A stretch of 64,000 nucleotides of DNA, from NCBI GenBank assembly GCA_036365145.1, contig JAEOAD010000001.1, positions 106,269,001 through 106,333,000 of the forward strand. The letters are read 5' to 3'. This DNA comes from Orientallactaga sibirica (Eukaryota; Chordata; Mammalia; Rodentia; Dipodidae). The translations under genes were made by a program, and so were the position numbers. Of this stretch, positions 10,340 to 21,965 are shown one piece after another. Numbering within the stretch: position 1 is the stretch's first letter; every line of letters starts with the position of its first letter. The notes beneath the pieces were generated by a model. It saw nothing but the letters and a program-made list of their open reading frames with translations. It had not been told where the DNA came from and searched no databases.

Positions 10340-11145
10340 ATATAGATTTCTAAACACTAAACTGGAAAAGTTCAATAATTAATATTGAGAAAATGTAAAG
10401 ACAGAGAAAAAATTTAGCATACAGGATTTGAAAAGAATTAGTGACTTGAACGTAAAATTACAAAAATGGCAGAAGATAACATAATAGGCTTGCGGGTGAC
10501 ACTCCCAAGGACAGCCTGAACCCCAAAAGCAGTAATTGGAAAGATGGGCATGTGGGACCAAGTACAAATTTTAATGCAAAGTCATAAGACCAACAGAATT
10601 AATATATATAATATATGAAACACTCCCATAAATTCATGAGAAAAATTTTCCAGTTGGAAAGTCAGCGAAGAATGTCAGCCTGCAACTGAGAAAAAAAAAT
10701 GCAGTAATGACGAGATGTCCAGTCATGCTAAGTCAGATGTGCAAGCTCATTCTGCTACTCATTGAGCACCTGTGCTGTGCAGCTCTGGGCCCAGGGCAAG
10801 CACGCTGGATAGGGTCCCTGCTCCAGAGTGTGTGGTAGTGGCAGAAAGATGAGAAAATGGACAGAAGATTGGCTACCTTAACAAGACACAGAGGAAAGTC
10901 CTGACTTCACAGCCGTATTTGAATAAGGCGGAGCCAGTCCTATGCATACCCCTGTAGGGAAATGCCACATTGGCCTGGAAGTCCCACCACTTCCCCTAAC
11001 ACTGGCCAGGTATGTGAGGGTCAGGGGACTCATGGGCTCACTAACTGTGTACTGGCAGATTGAGTGCCTGCCACTCCTCTGTAAGACTCGCCTCACTGTG
11101 GTGTTGGTCTGTACTACTGTGAGCACTAGTGGCACTGAACTGTTC
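10340..11145. other. Intergenic, mostly unassigned
   Basis: No gene seen. An MIR/L2-like ancient fragment may lie at 10740-10870 ('attgagcacctgtgctgtgc'). The rest looks unique. Confidence 0.4.
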
Positions 11146-11250
11146 TTTTTTCCTTGGAGACAGAGCCTCGCTATGTAGCCCAAGCTGACTTAGAACTCAA
11201 ACTCCCTCCAAGCTCAGCCTCCCAAGTGCTGAGATGACGAGCTTATTTTG
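11146..11250 (-). mobile_element. Old B1 SINE fragment
   Basis: Diverged reverse B1 with 'ctatgtagcccaagctgac' and 'cctcccaagtgctgagatg'. Confidence 0.7.
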
Positions 11251-11565
11251 TTCACCCAATAATTCCACATGCAGAAATTCAGTAGAATACTTGGACACAA
11301 GAGTGTATTGGCATGAAAAAAGTGTGAGATAGCCTAAGTCTGCCTCAACAGGAAAATAGTAAGCAACTGCTCATCCGTGCAGTGGAATCTATACAACCAT
11401 TCAAAAGAACTACACAAATATATTAGAATTCGAAGGCAAAAAAAAAAGTTTCAGGATAAAAGTGAATCCTACTTGATTTTGATTTTATGAACTATACATA
11501 TGCATGCACATATATTACATTCGTAAACAGTCCTTGTTTTACAGGTGTGCAAGATCATAAAAATG

Positions 11566-11690
11566 GCCATGCAAACCAGAAGAGGTGGCACACACCTGTA
11601 AACCCAGCAAGTGGGAGGCCAGTGCAAGAGGACCAGAAGTTTAAGGCCATCCTAGACTAAATAGTGAATCCCTTTCTCAACACAAAGAAT
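11566..11690 (+). mobile_element. Old B1 SINE
   Basis: Diverged forward B1: 'ggtggcacacacctgtaaac' followed by 'gtgggaggccagtgc'. The A-rich end is poorly preserved. Confidence 0.7.
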
Positions 11691-11825
11691 GAGCAGATAT
11701 TCCTAAATCTCATTAATCAAAATGTTAAAAGTCATGAGTGTTCTAAACATACAGGGAAGTGAAGCTAGTATTTATCAGGACGTAATCATTTAAGACATCA
11801 CAAGCAGATTTCAAGGCTATTTGAA

Positions 11826-11932
11826 TGTTTTGAGACAGTCTTGTTATGTTGCACTAACATTTACTATAGCCCAGTTTGGCCTCAACCTCCTGAGTACTGG
11901 GACTATAGGCATGTGCCACCATGCCTGGTGAA
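11826..11932 (-). mobile_element. Old B1 SINE
   Basis: Reverse B1 with 'tgagacagtcttgttatgtt' and 'ataggcatgtgccaccatgc'. Confidence 0.7.
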
Positions 11933-12249
11933 AATTCAAGTTTTTGTTTAAAAAAAAAAAAGCAAGAATATTTATTGCCTACTTTTATGATATGATTTCT
12001 GATGCATATTGATGATTTCTTCTCTACCTTGGCAAATGGTGATACTTGCTCCTCTGTGCTCCAAGTATTGTGACACTTTCCAGTGCAAGCACTGGCCTCA
12101 CTTCCCCTGGACACCGTCCTTCCACTGCAGTCACTTCCGACATTCAGCTTGACTAGGTAGGGTCCAGTGAGAGTGCCAGCAGTCCCCCAGTCATCTCCAA
12201 TTTCATTTCCATTCCTCTCACCTTTCTTTGCCGTGTGTTTTATTTTCAT

Positions 12250-12663
12250 TAATCAGTTCCCTCTTCTGACTCACCATTTTTATAAGCTGACACAGGCTCC
12301 ATCTCTTGGAAATGAGGCAATACAGCCACTCACGTTGCTGTCTACACAGGAACTGAGGTGAGTCACAGGTGCAGTGACCAGTCACCAGCAAATGCTGAAA
12401 GAAGTAACATCACTAGCTTCCAATTGTGGGCCAAGTGTTAGCACACAACGACATCAGGACTGTGTTCTTTTGGGAATGGTGCTACTTAAACCACAGTGAG
12501 TGAGATTGTGCAGGTTGGATTTGTTCAAAGTAAGGACTCCTGCATACATGGGAAACTACATGTACACACATGTATATGTATAAAAAGTAGAAAGACACTA
12601 GGACACAACAGACTACTATGTATATGTACTATGTATAGCGTGTTGAGGAAGAACTAGTATTTA
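12250..12663. other. Intergenic, unassigned
   Basis: No gene or clear repeat recognised. Ends at the L1 target site. Confidence 0.4.
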
Positions 12664-12677
12664 TTGGCCCTATGTAT

Positions 12678-13412
12678 GTTTTTAATTTTTATTTTTATTG
12701 ACAACTTCTATAATTGTAGACAATATCCCATGTTATTTCCCTCCCTCCTCCCACTTTCCCCTTTGAAACTTCACTCTCCTTCATATCCCCTCCCCCTCTC
12801 AATCAGTCTCTTTTCAGTTTGATGTAATGATCTTTTCCTCCTATTATGATATAGGTAGTGTTAGGCACTGTGAGATCATGGATATCCAGGCCATTTTGTG
12901 TCTGGAGGAGCACGTTGTAAGGAGTCCTACTCTTCCTTTGGCTCTTACATTCTTTCCGCCCCCTCTTCCGCAATGGGCTCTGAGCCTTGGAAGGTTGGTT
13001 TGAGATGTTTCAGTGCTGAGCACTCCTCTGTCACTTCTTCTCAGCACCATGGTGCCTTCTGAACCATCCCAAGGTTGCCACTGTCTGAAAAGAGAAGCTT
13101 CTCTAACCAAAAGTGAGAGTAGCATTAATATATGAGTGTGGACATTAAGAGAAGTGCTTACTGGGAAGTTTGGTGAGCATAGTATATACATTTAGCCAGA
13201 CACCAGCAGACATTACACCCTTAGGGCTCATGACTACCCCTCTCTCGTATGTTTTCAGTATCAGGGATGTATTCCCTCCCATGGAGTAGGCCTCCAGTCC
13301 AATTAGAGAGCAGTTGGTTTCCCCCATAACAGACATGCCACTATTGCACCTGTTGGTTCATTTGGCCTAGCTGGCCAAATTTAAAGCTTGCAGTGTTCAC
13401 TATTGAGTACCT
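12678..13412 (-). mobile_element. 5'-truncated L1 3' end
   Basis: Begins with T/A-rich sequence (the reversed poly(A) end) and reads backwards through a rodent L1-type 3' UTR. Flanked by perfect 14-bp duplications 'ttggccctatgtat' at 12664-12677 and 13413-13426, so the whole 735 bp is one L1 insertion. Confidence 0.85.
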
Positions 13413-13427
13413 TTGGCCCTATGTATT

Positions 13428-13813
13428 TGTAGCAGACAGCTTCAGGTTCGCTGAGATGAACTTCCAGACCAGGCACAGTTATGGAGGAAGGGATATTATT
13501 TATTGAAGCTTACAGATCCAGGGGAAGTTCCATAACGGCAGAGAAGCGGCCTGCTCTCCACAGGGCCAAACAGAGAGAGCAAAAGCCAACCAGCCACCAC
13601 AGCACACAGAGCAAAACTACAGCCAAAAGGTCACACAGCACACTTCAGGAACTCCTGCTAGGCACATTTGCATATCTTTACAATGGAATCTCAAACCCAC
13701 CATTCACACCTTAAGACTGGCCCCCAGTGACATTGCCTCTAGCAAGGTGATTGCAGATGCAAACTATAACTAATAATTGAATATATTGGGGGACATATAT
13801 TCAAACTACCACA
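13428..13813 (-). repeat. 3' LTR of the MaLR-type element
   Basis: Starts TGT and ends ACA. On visual comparison it differs from the other LTR at a single base in the 'ccacca-t(t/c)-cacacc' context (13705-13707 region). Confidence 0.92.
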
Positions 13814-15020
13814 TTCCGCCCCTGGCCCCCAATATATTTATCACTATCACACATTGTAAATTGTACTCAGTCCAATTTCAAAGGTTCTCACAGTCTTGAT
13901 CAACTTAAGATAGTGAGTCCTGTAAAATCAAACAAGTTAAATACTTTCAACATGTAAAGGCACAGAGTAAACATTTTAACTGTGTAAGGAATAGCAAGGA
14001 GAGACTAGAACAATGCAAACTCAACCACCATCAGCAGTCATCAAACTTCTGCAGTTCAAGTTCAATATAACCAGAGACTAACAGTCTCCAGGTTTTCCAA
14101 TTCCGCCCCTCCAGCTGGGCAGAGTCTCCAGGGAAAACTTTCATCCCATGCCAACACTGCATTCCATGGTAGCCCTTTTGCACAGTCCTGGTATTTCCAA
14201 AACATCTTCAGGTCTCCATGAAAACCACAGTCCATCTTCCAAAGGCTCTTCCAGCCTATTCCTGAGGGTCTTCATGCCCTGCCTCATGCCGCATCTCAGC
14301 AGCGGCTCCTGGAACCGTGTGCAACTCATGACCACTCCATGCATTTTTCATGCTTCCAAAACTAATACCAGGTGTGCAGGACACAGCCATATTCTTAATC
14401 CAGGGACAAAATAAACCATAGCCTTGAAAAGTAGGTTCCTTCTCCAGTCAGCTCTTTCCAAGAATTTGCATTTTTAACAGTCTTTCCTCAGGCATCCTCT
14501 CCATTGTTTTAATGTAAATCAAGTCAGGCCACCTTCCTTCCACCTTCCTTAAGATTGCTAATGCGTTGACAATAGCAGCCCCAGTAACCTAAAACCAGTC
14601 TCAGTGCCTCTGCTTTTAACTTGCTTGAGGTTTTCCAACTTAAAATCTTAAAATCTCAGTCCGATATCTTCAGCCAAGCATATCAGTCCATTACAAATTT
14701 AACCTTGATCAAACTTTCTGGGCCTGGATAGCAGAACGTAGCCATCCCTTATGCCAGTAGCCCAGTTCCAACAAAGTCCTCTGCAGTCTTTCCTTCCCCT
14801 TAGAAACCTCATAAGCCAAGCCTCGAAGTTCAGTACTATCTGCACTTAGCATTCTCAAACTCTCATCAGAATAGTCCATAAAACTTGGCTTACCACTCCA
14901 GAAGGCATCTTCAGTTGCAAGCACCAAGTCCATGCCCATTCCTCCAAAACAAAGGTTCCAAAAGACGAATATCCACATGGTCAGGTTCATCTCACCCCTC
15001 ACTCCTCGGTACCACTTTAC
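13814..15020 (-). other. MaLR interior with a 97-aa ORF
   Basis: On the minus strand the primer-binding-like site is followed by an ORF (14709-15002, 97 residues) that opens soon after it. This is the part of MaLR elements thought to be a gag relic. I see no recognisable domain. The remainder up to the polypurine tract has only short ORFs. Confidence 0.6.
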
Positions 15021-15406
15021 TGTAGCAGACAGCTTCAGGTTCGCTGAGATGAACTTCCAGACCAGGCACAGTTATGGAGGAAGGGATATTATTTATTGAA
15101 GCTTACAGATCCAGGGGAAGTTCCATAACGGCAGAGAAGCGGCCTGCTCTCCACAGGGCCAAACAGAGAGAGCAAAAGCCAACCAGCCACCACAGCACAC
15201 AGAGCAAAACTACAGCCAAAAGGTCACACAGCACACTTCAGGAACTCCTGCTAGGCACATTTGCATATCTTTACAATGGAATCTCAAACCCACCATCCAC
15301 ACCTTAAGACTGGCCCCCAGTGACATTGCCTCTAGCAAGGTGATTGCAGATGCAAACTATAACTAATAATTGAATATATTGGGGGACATATATTCAAACT
15401 ACCACA
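15021..15406 (-). repeat. 5' LTR of the MaLR-type element
   Basis: Same length and near-identical sequence to 13428-13813, with TGT...ACA ends. Its outer flank is the second copy of the 'gtatt' duplication. Confidence 0.92.
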
Positions 15407-15411
15407 GTATT

Positions 15412-15973
15412 TTTGTATAGAATGAATTTTTACCAATTTGTATATTTTTAGCAGAGTTAAGTAGGAAAGTATTGTTTCTGTTTCCTATGAGCACATGCTT
15501 ATTATGTGTGTGTCCTGGAAAATATAAGCAGAAATGAAATGAGAAATAAATGTCTAGTAGGCAGGGAAGGTGGTTTTGTGCAGAAAATGCAAAATGAATC
15601 TACACGTCCACTGTGTAATGTTGTGTCCACTCTGTGCCAGCTGACCTGTCACTTCATAACAGAATAGCCTGGAGTTAGTGCTTCATCTGCATTGACAAGC
15701 CCGCTTCCTAGCTGTACAACTGGATATGTTAATACTACACAGGGCTGTTTTACGATCTTAGAGAAGCACTTAGTGTAGTGACTATAATTACAGAGTGTTC
15801 AAAACACTAACTCACGCCATGGAGAACTGATTTTCTGCCAGTGACTATCTTGGGACCAGACACAAGTGAATGACATAGATGACCCAGGGAGTTATCCCCT
15901 TAGGCGGGAAATGGAACCAGATGACCTCAAGTTCTAAGTCACTCTATATTTTGTTTGCTCGCTCACTCATGTG
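15412..15973. other. Intergenic, unassigned
   Basis: No ORF, RNA gene or clear repeat recognised. Confidence 0.4.
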
Positions 15974-16113
15974 GGTTTTTTTTGAGGCAGAGTCTTATGC
16001 TAGCCCAGACTGACATGATACTGTAGTTCCAGGCTGGCCTTGAACTCACTGGGATTCTCCTAGCTCAGTCTCCTGAGTGCTAGGTTATAGGCATGAGCCA
16101 CCATGCCTGGCTT
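15974..16113 (-). mobile_element. B1 SINE
   Basis: Reverse B1 with a T-rich tail at the left and 'gagccaccatgcctggct' at the right. Moderately diverged. Confidence 0.85.
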
Positions 16114-16955
16114 AAATTCTGAGCCAGCCTAAGAGAATGTTTTAGAATATAAAAGGACAAATCTGTTTAGCTTTATACTAAAAGAATAATTTGTCATCTA
16201 TGCCTTAAGACTTTATAAGGTACTATTTTTAGTGTAGCTATACTATAAACCAACTCATGCATTAAACTTAGAATTTTAATAGAACAGTTATTTTAAATGC
16301 CGTTAGTTCACCAAGTGCTGCCTTGTTAGTGCAAATAATTTTGTGTAACACCAATCTTTAGCTAATTCAACTTTTATTTCAAATTCAGGTAGGTAACTAA
16401 CTTCATATTAGAAGAATTTTAAAAAAGAGCAATGAGACATTGATTCCCCCTCACTGTTTAAATTTATGAATAGTCCATAAAATATTTGAAATACGTTTAT
16501 GTGTATAAAACCTTAAGTAGGATAGTTTAAAACTCCACTAAAATGAAACTTTATTTTTAAAAGTATGGGATTTCCAGTATACAATAATCCTATTATCTTA
16601 CAGATTTATGGGCTCAATCTAAGCAATTTCTAAAAGAAAATACTATTTCTTATGACATTTATTATATGTTGTACCCATTTCTTACCTGTTCAGCCATTAG
16701 CGGTGACCTTCAATCAGGAGGGCTCACAGACTGACAGGCTGCTCTGTTCTCAAACTCCTCTGAAATGTTTCTGGGTGTGTGAAACAACCTCCATCTGCAT
16801 CCAGTACTATGAAGAGACCAGCTGGTTATTTCCCAACAAGAGACAATCCTTTGAAAATACATAATGTGATCGCCTCACTTAAGTATTTAAGTCAGTGTTT
16901 AAAGTATTCTTTCCTTATTTGCAAGAGAAAGAACAACAAACAGGGAAAGAGAAAG
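16114..16955. other. AT-rich intergenic, unassigned
   Basis: No recognised gene. Two short overlapping ORFs (16652-16864, 16779-17009) show no family features. Confidence 0.4.
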
Positions 16956-16959
16956 AGAA

Positions 16960-17120
16960 AAAAAGTATGGGGGGCTCCAGTGTCTCTTCCTGACGCAAAC
17001 AAAATCTAGCCACATGTGCCCCTCTGTGCTTCGGGCTATGTGTTGGATACTGGGGAGTCGAACCCAGGCAAGCAAGCTTTGCAGGCAAGTGTCTTTAACT
17101 GCAGAGCCACCGCCCCAGCC
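16960..17120 (-). mobile_element. Old DIP/B2-type SINE
   Basis: The reverse tRNA-like head 'ttaactgcagagccaccgcc' closes the element at the right. The body is diverged. Confidence 0.65.
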
Positions 17121-17212
17121 CTTACACCAGTTTTTAATAACACTAAAATGCTGTCAAAAATCCCATGAAAGAGTGTGGTGCTTCATTTTGCTGTTCAATG
17201 TGCTCTAAGCAG

Positions 17213-17310
17213 TTGGAGGCATAGCTCCATGGTAAGAGTGCTTGCCTGCCGTGCATGAGTTCCTGGGTTCAAATCCCCAGCACCACAAAAACAATACAAA
17301 AAAGAAACAC
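17213..17310 (+). mobile_element. ID SINE
   Basis: tRNA-Ala-like ID core: 'catagctccatggtaagag', 'gcttgcctgccgtgcatgag' and the B-box 'gggttcaaatccccagcac', followed by an A-rich tail. Confidence 0.85.
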
Positions 17311-17454
17311 GTGAGATTATATTTTTTGTTCATATAGAATTTAACCTTCTAGTTTGAAGACACCTATATGAATTTTAAACATGCTTATATCTCTTTTGTG
17401 AGATATACAAGTTCTATATGCCACAGAATTTCATCTGTGTGTATATGTGTACAA

Positions 17455-17456
<2 letters not shown>

Positions 17457-17488
<32 letters not shown>
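17457..17488. repeat. (TG)n microsatellite
   Basis: About 16 uninterrupted TG units. Confidence 0.98.
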
Positions 17489-17490
<2 letters not shown>

Positions 17491-18878
17491 TGGATGGTTA
17501 CAATTTCTAGTCCCCTGTTTGTGACTCCAAACTCAAATGCTCATCAGAATGGGGACAATTTTTAACCACCAGTCACTATCTAAGCAAACTTTGGTAATGA
17601 CTTAAGATATGCTGAGCCTATTTTAATTTAACTTGATGAAAGACGCTAAGGGCATCGCTATACAGCTTGCCAGCTCCATGTTATCGACCCAATTGCTCGC
17701 TGCCACTCAGGGTGGGAGCATCCTCGAGGAAGGCCAAGTTCTGTCATTGTGCCAACACGTGAGAAACACTCATTTCCCCTAATATATTTAGGATCTTGTT
17801 TGAAAAGATTCTCCCGTTGGACAGTATATCTCACTGTAAATTGAAGTTGTTCTATATTTAGCATTTCATTTGAAATGTCACCAAAATGGAGTCCCTGATA
17901 GCGGAGACAAGATAAGGAGGATAAATATTTGAGGTATAGGTTATCTCTCCATCCTGGAAATGGAAAGACAATAGCTTCCCCATGTTCAGGAAGCCAGCAT
18001 GACTTCAGACTCCCAAGCATGGCAGGGGGCTGGGGTAGCTGTTTATCCTGGCCTCCCGTCTGGGAGTGACATGTCCATGTCAGCCTGCCAAAAATTAAGG
18101 AGGAAAAATCAGCTGCTTTTATTTGTTTCACCTCCTGAAGAATAACAGAATCTTCATCCACACAGCCTGGATCCTCACTCAATTTTCTGTCACCTTGGCA
18201 ATATAGGCTTTCAGAGATTCTGGGATGTTGTTGCTGTAGGTTAGTGCAGTAAAAGGTACAAACTCAAGTTGTGTAAATAAATCGTGTCAATAAAAACGCC
18301 TCTGTCAAAGTCTATGACGAACAAGATGATGGAGAAGTGGCTGCCCCAGTTATACCCCTGAGATTAGCCCTGGAGAGATAAGAGCACAGCCTGTTTTGAA
18401 AATGCTGTTCTGGAAACTTCGGGGAAGTCCAGTCAGCTCTCTAACAACACTGCCACGAGAGTATTCCTCACATCTAATCTATGTACCTCACTCTGAACCA
18501 CAAGCATCCTCCATGTTTTTAACGTTAGCCATCTGTTTTCTGAGTTACTCTTTTTAGCACTTTCTCCAGTAGGAATTTCTCACATATATGCCTGCTGTGT
18601 CCTCTTCCCCAGTCTTCTGTTTTCCCCATGTGTTCACAGCCACCTGCAGGTGTACAGCCGAGACTTAAACAGCACATTCCCTAGGAAGGGTATGTCCCAC
18701 TGGAGGTGAAAGTGGGCTTCCGAATGAGGGCTGAGGAGCTCCAAGAGCTTTCTTTCCGGTGAACGGTCGGAACTGGTAAAAATAGTTTTAAAAAATATTT
18801 AAAGTCTCTGGAAATCATTGCAAGGGATATAGAATCTGGGCTATTACTGACTGAAGAAAATCTAAATCTCAAGAACTA
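17489..18878. other. Low-repeat island with a 174-aa minus-strand ORF
   Basis: About 1.4 kb without a recognised transposon. The longest ATG ORF of the window (17658-18182, minus, 174 residues) lies here. I recognise no domain and see no adjoining splice-consistent gene structure. GATA-type sites such as 'agataagg' occur near 17911. Conserved non-coding DNA is as plausible as a gene. Confidence 0.4.
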
Positions 18879-19146
18879 GGGCTGGAGAGATGGCTTAGCG
18901 GTTAAGGCGCCTGCCTGCTAAGCCTAAGAACACTGGTTCCAATCTCCAGGTCCCACGTTTAGCCAGATGCAAAGTAACACAAGGGCGCAATGCCTCACTT
19001 GACCACAAGGGGGCGCACACATCTGGATTTCGTTCGCAGCAGCTGAGAGACTGCTGGCGCGCCCATTCTCTGTCTCCTCCCTCTCTGTCTCTCTCTGTGT
19101 CTCTCTCCAAAAATAAATAAAATAATTAAAAAATATTTTTTAAAAA
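18879..19146 (+). mobile_element. DIP-type SINE, long subfamily
   Basis: Well-preserved copy with head 'gctggagagatggcttagcg', CT-rich 3' region and A-rich tail. Flanked by 'aagaacta' at 18871-18878 and 19147-19154. Confidence 0.95.
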
Positions 19147-19504
19147 AAGAACTATGAGAGACTGCCACTAGAACTGTGACCCACCCACTCCCTCCCACAG
19201 CCTCTGGGCAAGATGGAACTCTTCCCCGGCTCCCAGGAAAGGGCTAGCAAAAATCAAGCAGAAATTATAGACTTTCCTGTCCACATCCATATCCAGCCCC
19301 CTCCACTCTCAACAGCAGACAACAGAATCATCCATTTGTCATAATCAAATACTCATCAAAACAGTCAAAATCAATCCATGAGCCAGCTACCATAGTTTTA
19401 CACGTCACTGTCACCCAACACCCACAATTTAGGGTTCACCCCAGGTGCCAGTGCATTTTGTTGGTTTGACAAGTGTCTAATGACAGGTCACGATAGCATT
19501 GGTG

Positions 19505-19709
19505 ACTTTCTTTGTGATGCGAAAGAGTGAGACTGAGAGTGAGAGAGAGAAGTGGAGCACCAGGGCCTCCAGCCACTGCAGTTGAACTCCAGACATGGGC
19601 ACCATCCTGTGGGCATGTGTGACCTTGTGTGCTGAGACCTGGAGAGTCGAACATGAGACTTCAGGCTTTGCAGGCAGGCGCCTTAACTGCTAAGCCACCT
19701 CTCCAGCCT
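19505..19709 (-). mobile_element. DIP-type SINE
   Basis: Reverse copy ending 'taagccacctctccagcc'. It begins in a GA-rich stretch. Confidence 0.85.
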
Positions 19710-19884
19710 ACATGGATGACTTTCTAAGAAAGGAGATACTTGCCTGCCCGCTTGCTCTACCTCCCCGTGCCACAGCCTCCACCATGCTGTGAAGAAGTGA
19801 GAAGTCCTTCCCAGATGCCAGTACTATGCTATTCCTTTTTCCAGACTCTAGAATGTGAGCCAGATAAATCTGTGTTCCTTTTAA

Positions 19885-20068
19885 AATTTTGCTTATTTAT
19901 GTGTGTGGTCTGTGCACATGTGTTCCAGGGTCTCTTGCCACTGTCATGGAATGCCAGAAACATTCACCATTTTTGTGTATGGCTTTATGTGGATGCTGGG
20001 GAAATTGAATCTGAGCTGGGAGGGTTTGCAAGCAAGTGCCTTTAACCCCTAAGCCTTCTCTCCTGCCT
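19885..20068 (-). mobile_element. Diverged DIP/B2-type SINE
   Basis: Reverse tRNA-like head 'aagtgcctttaacccctaag' with matching body landmarks. Confidence 0.7.
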
Positions 20069-20081
20069 GAACATCTATTCT

Positions 20082-20254
20082 TTTTTTAAATTTTTATTGA
20101 TTTACTTGTATATGTGTGTAGGAAGGCACCAGGGCCTCTTACCATTGCAAATGAACACCAGATGCAAACCCCACTTTTTGTATCCAGAGATACGTGGGTG
20201 CTGGGCACTTTGCAAGCAAGTACCTGTAACCAGTGACCCATCTCCACAGCTCCC
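20082..20254 (-). mobile_element. Diverged DIP/B2-type SINE
   Basis: Reverse copy with a T-rich tail at the left, 'caccagggcctcttaccat' in the body and a degraded head at the right. Confidence 0.7.
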
Positions 20255-20384
20255 TGAACTTCTATTCTTAATAAGCAACTGGATCTCAGGTGTCTTGTTC
20301 CAGCAACAGAAAACAGCCAGACTTGCTTCTGCATCTGCTCTCTGCTCTGAGGAACCGTCCAGAGGCTTAAAAACAGCACTGCCT

Positions 20385-20705
20385 TATTCCACTAGGGCTG
20401 CCATAACAGAATCTCCATCGACTTGGGGTTGTGTAAGCACAGAAACTTATTTCTCACAGTTCCACAAGCTGGAGTCCAAGATATCAAGGTGCTGGTAACT
20501 GTGTCTAACCCACCTCCTGGCTCATGGGTGGCTATCTCCTCACTCTGCTGTCATTTCCTGGAGAGGGGACGAGAGTGCTCTGGGGTCAGTCTCTTTTGCA
20601 GGGACACTAATCCTATTCCTGAGAACGGAGCCCTCATGACATAAACACCTCCAAGAGGCCTTCAAGATCACCATACTAGGGTCAGGACTTCAACACATGC
20701 TTGAA
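20385..20705 (-). mobile_element. MST/THE1-like MaLR LTR
   Basis: Reverse orientation: 'agggctgccataacagaat' and 'tttctcacagttccacaagc' match the 3' part of MST-family LTRs, and 'cctcatgac' the 5' part. Ancient and diverged. Confidence 0.75.
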
Positions 20706-21045
20706 GGAGGGAGGCACAAACTTTCCATCTGAAGCAATTGTTCTTTAATTAAAAAAAATAATTTTGATAGTTTTACCAAGGAGGGGTCAGCAGAGCTTCT
20801 CACATTGATGAATGTCCGGCTCCTCCCCATGTCCTCTTGTGCTGTGCTCTGCAAAGGACTGTCACCCTGCCTTGTCATCGTGCCTTCCTCCTTTGCTTTA
20901 TGAGTGTCCGTTTTAGCTATCTCCAAGGTCATAGAGAATCTTCCCATGTTGTCAAAGCAGGGAAGCTTTTGTTCAGTCACTAATGGAAATGCTAAGAAGC
21001 TTTTGTAGAAATGCCAAAATAGCCAAAACTGAATCTCATGTTCAA

Positions 21046-21088
<43 letters not shown>

Positions 21089-21476
21089 TACACACATAGG
21101 GCTAGGACTTGGACACTAGAATTGTACTTAGACTTCCTGTTTTATTACTTTTACTTAAACAGAATCCAAATTATTAAATGAGTGTCTTCCAAAGAATGTT
21201 CCAGGAAATGCTAGTCTGGACTGATTACATGAAAATGAATCCCTTGTTTAATATATCTTTCAGGTTACATAAAAGTAATCCATGAGGAAGTTTGGCTTCT
21301 GATCTCACTAGAATTTGGAGGATAGTTTGAAAAAGTGAAAAGTCTTATCGGACAACTACTAATAATGTGTCTGTTACACTAAGACCAAAACTGAACAAGC
21401 AATAATGATACCATTTTACAGACAGAGAAACTGAGGCAGTAAAATGGAAAATGTCCTGGGATGAATAATATCCCTC
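20706..21476. other. Intergenic, mostly unassigned
   Basis: Contains a (TG)n tract and, near 21385-21450, an MIR-like piece ('cagagaaactgaggcag'). No gene recognised. Confidence 0.4.
21049..21085. repeat. (TG)n microsatellite
   Basis: About 18 TG units. Confidence 0.98.
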
Positions 21477-21858
21477 TGTATGGCACAATGCAGGTCTGGC
21501 CCTATCCAGACCGCATGGCAGAAGAAACCAGGAAGTGGCTTCTGTGAACATGGCGTCCTGCGCAGGCCTGGCGTAACAACAGCTACAGTCCCATGCTCGC
21601 GAGAAACCTGTTATGAGATGATCTGTCCAGAGACAGGCTGTCATTGGTCATAAAAAGGGGACCACCCCATACAATGATTGGCCAGCCAAGCCCCTTAAAA
21701 CCCCCTACACTTCTTTGAATAAATGAGTTTGCTGAACTCGCCCTCTGCCTGCTTCCACCCAACTCCTGGAGTCTGTGTCATAATTCCGTGCTTCTCACCC
21801 CCAACTCAGCAGAGACCCTGCCGTCCCTCCTGGGCTGGCTCTAGGGAGGACCCCAACA
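21477..21858 (+). mobile_element. Solo ERV LTR with 6-bp target duplication
   Basis: A 382-bp unit with TGT...ACA ends, flanked by perfect 'tccctc' copies at 21471-21476 and 21859-21864. It has an AATAAA signal near 21718-21724, preceded by a TTAAAA-type element near 21700. No interior or second LTR, so it is a recombined solo LTR. A 6-bp duplication is typical of class II (beta-like) integrases. Confidence 0.88.
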
Positions 21859-21965
21859 TCCCTCCAAGATTCTAGTCTACATAGAACCTCAGAATGTTTG
21901 GAAGCAGGATCTTAGTTAAGATAAATACACAGTGAACTCACTAGGGTCCTGATAAAAAGAATGAA

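Larger units (their letters stand above)
13428..15406 (-). mobile_element. Complete young non-autonomous MaLR-type LTR retrotransposon
   Basis: Two 386-bp LTRs flank a 1207-bp interior, and the whole is bounded by a perfect 5-bp duplication 'gtatt' (13423-13427 and 15407-15411). The coding strand is minus: the 5' LTR is 15021-15406, followed by a primer-binding-like 'tggtaccgaggagtgag'. A purine-rich tract ends just before the 3' LTR (13428-13813). There is no room for pol and no intact gag. ERVL-MaLR elements are known to be mobilised in trans. Confidence 0.92.

Noticed and set aside
13481..13714. Pair of identical 77-aa ORFs at 13481 and 15074
   Set aside because: They lie in the two LTRs and are antisense to the element; identical only because the LTRs are.
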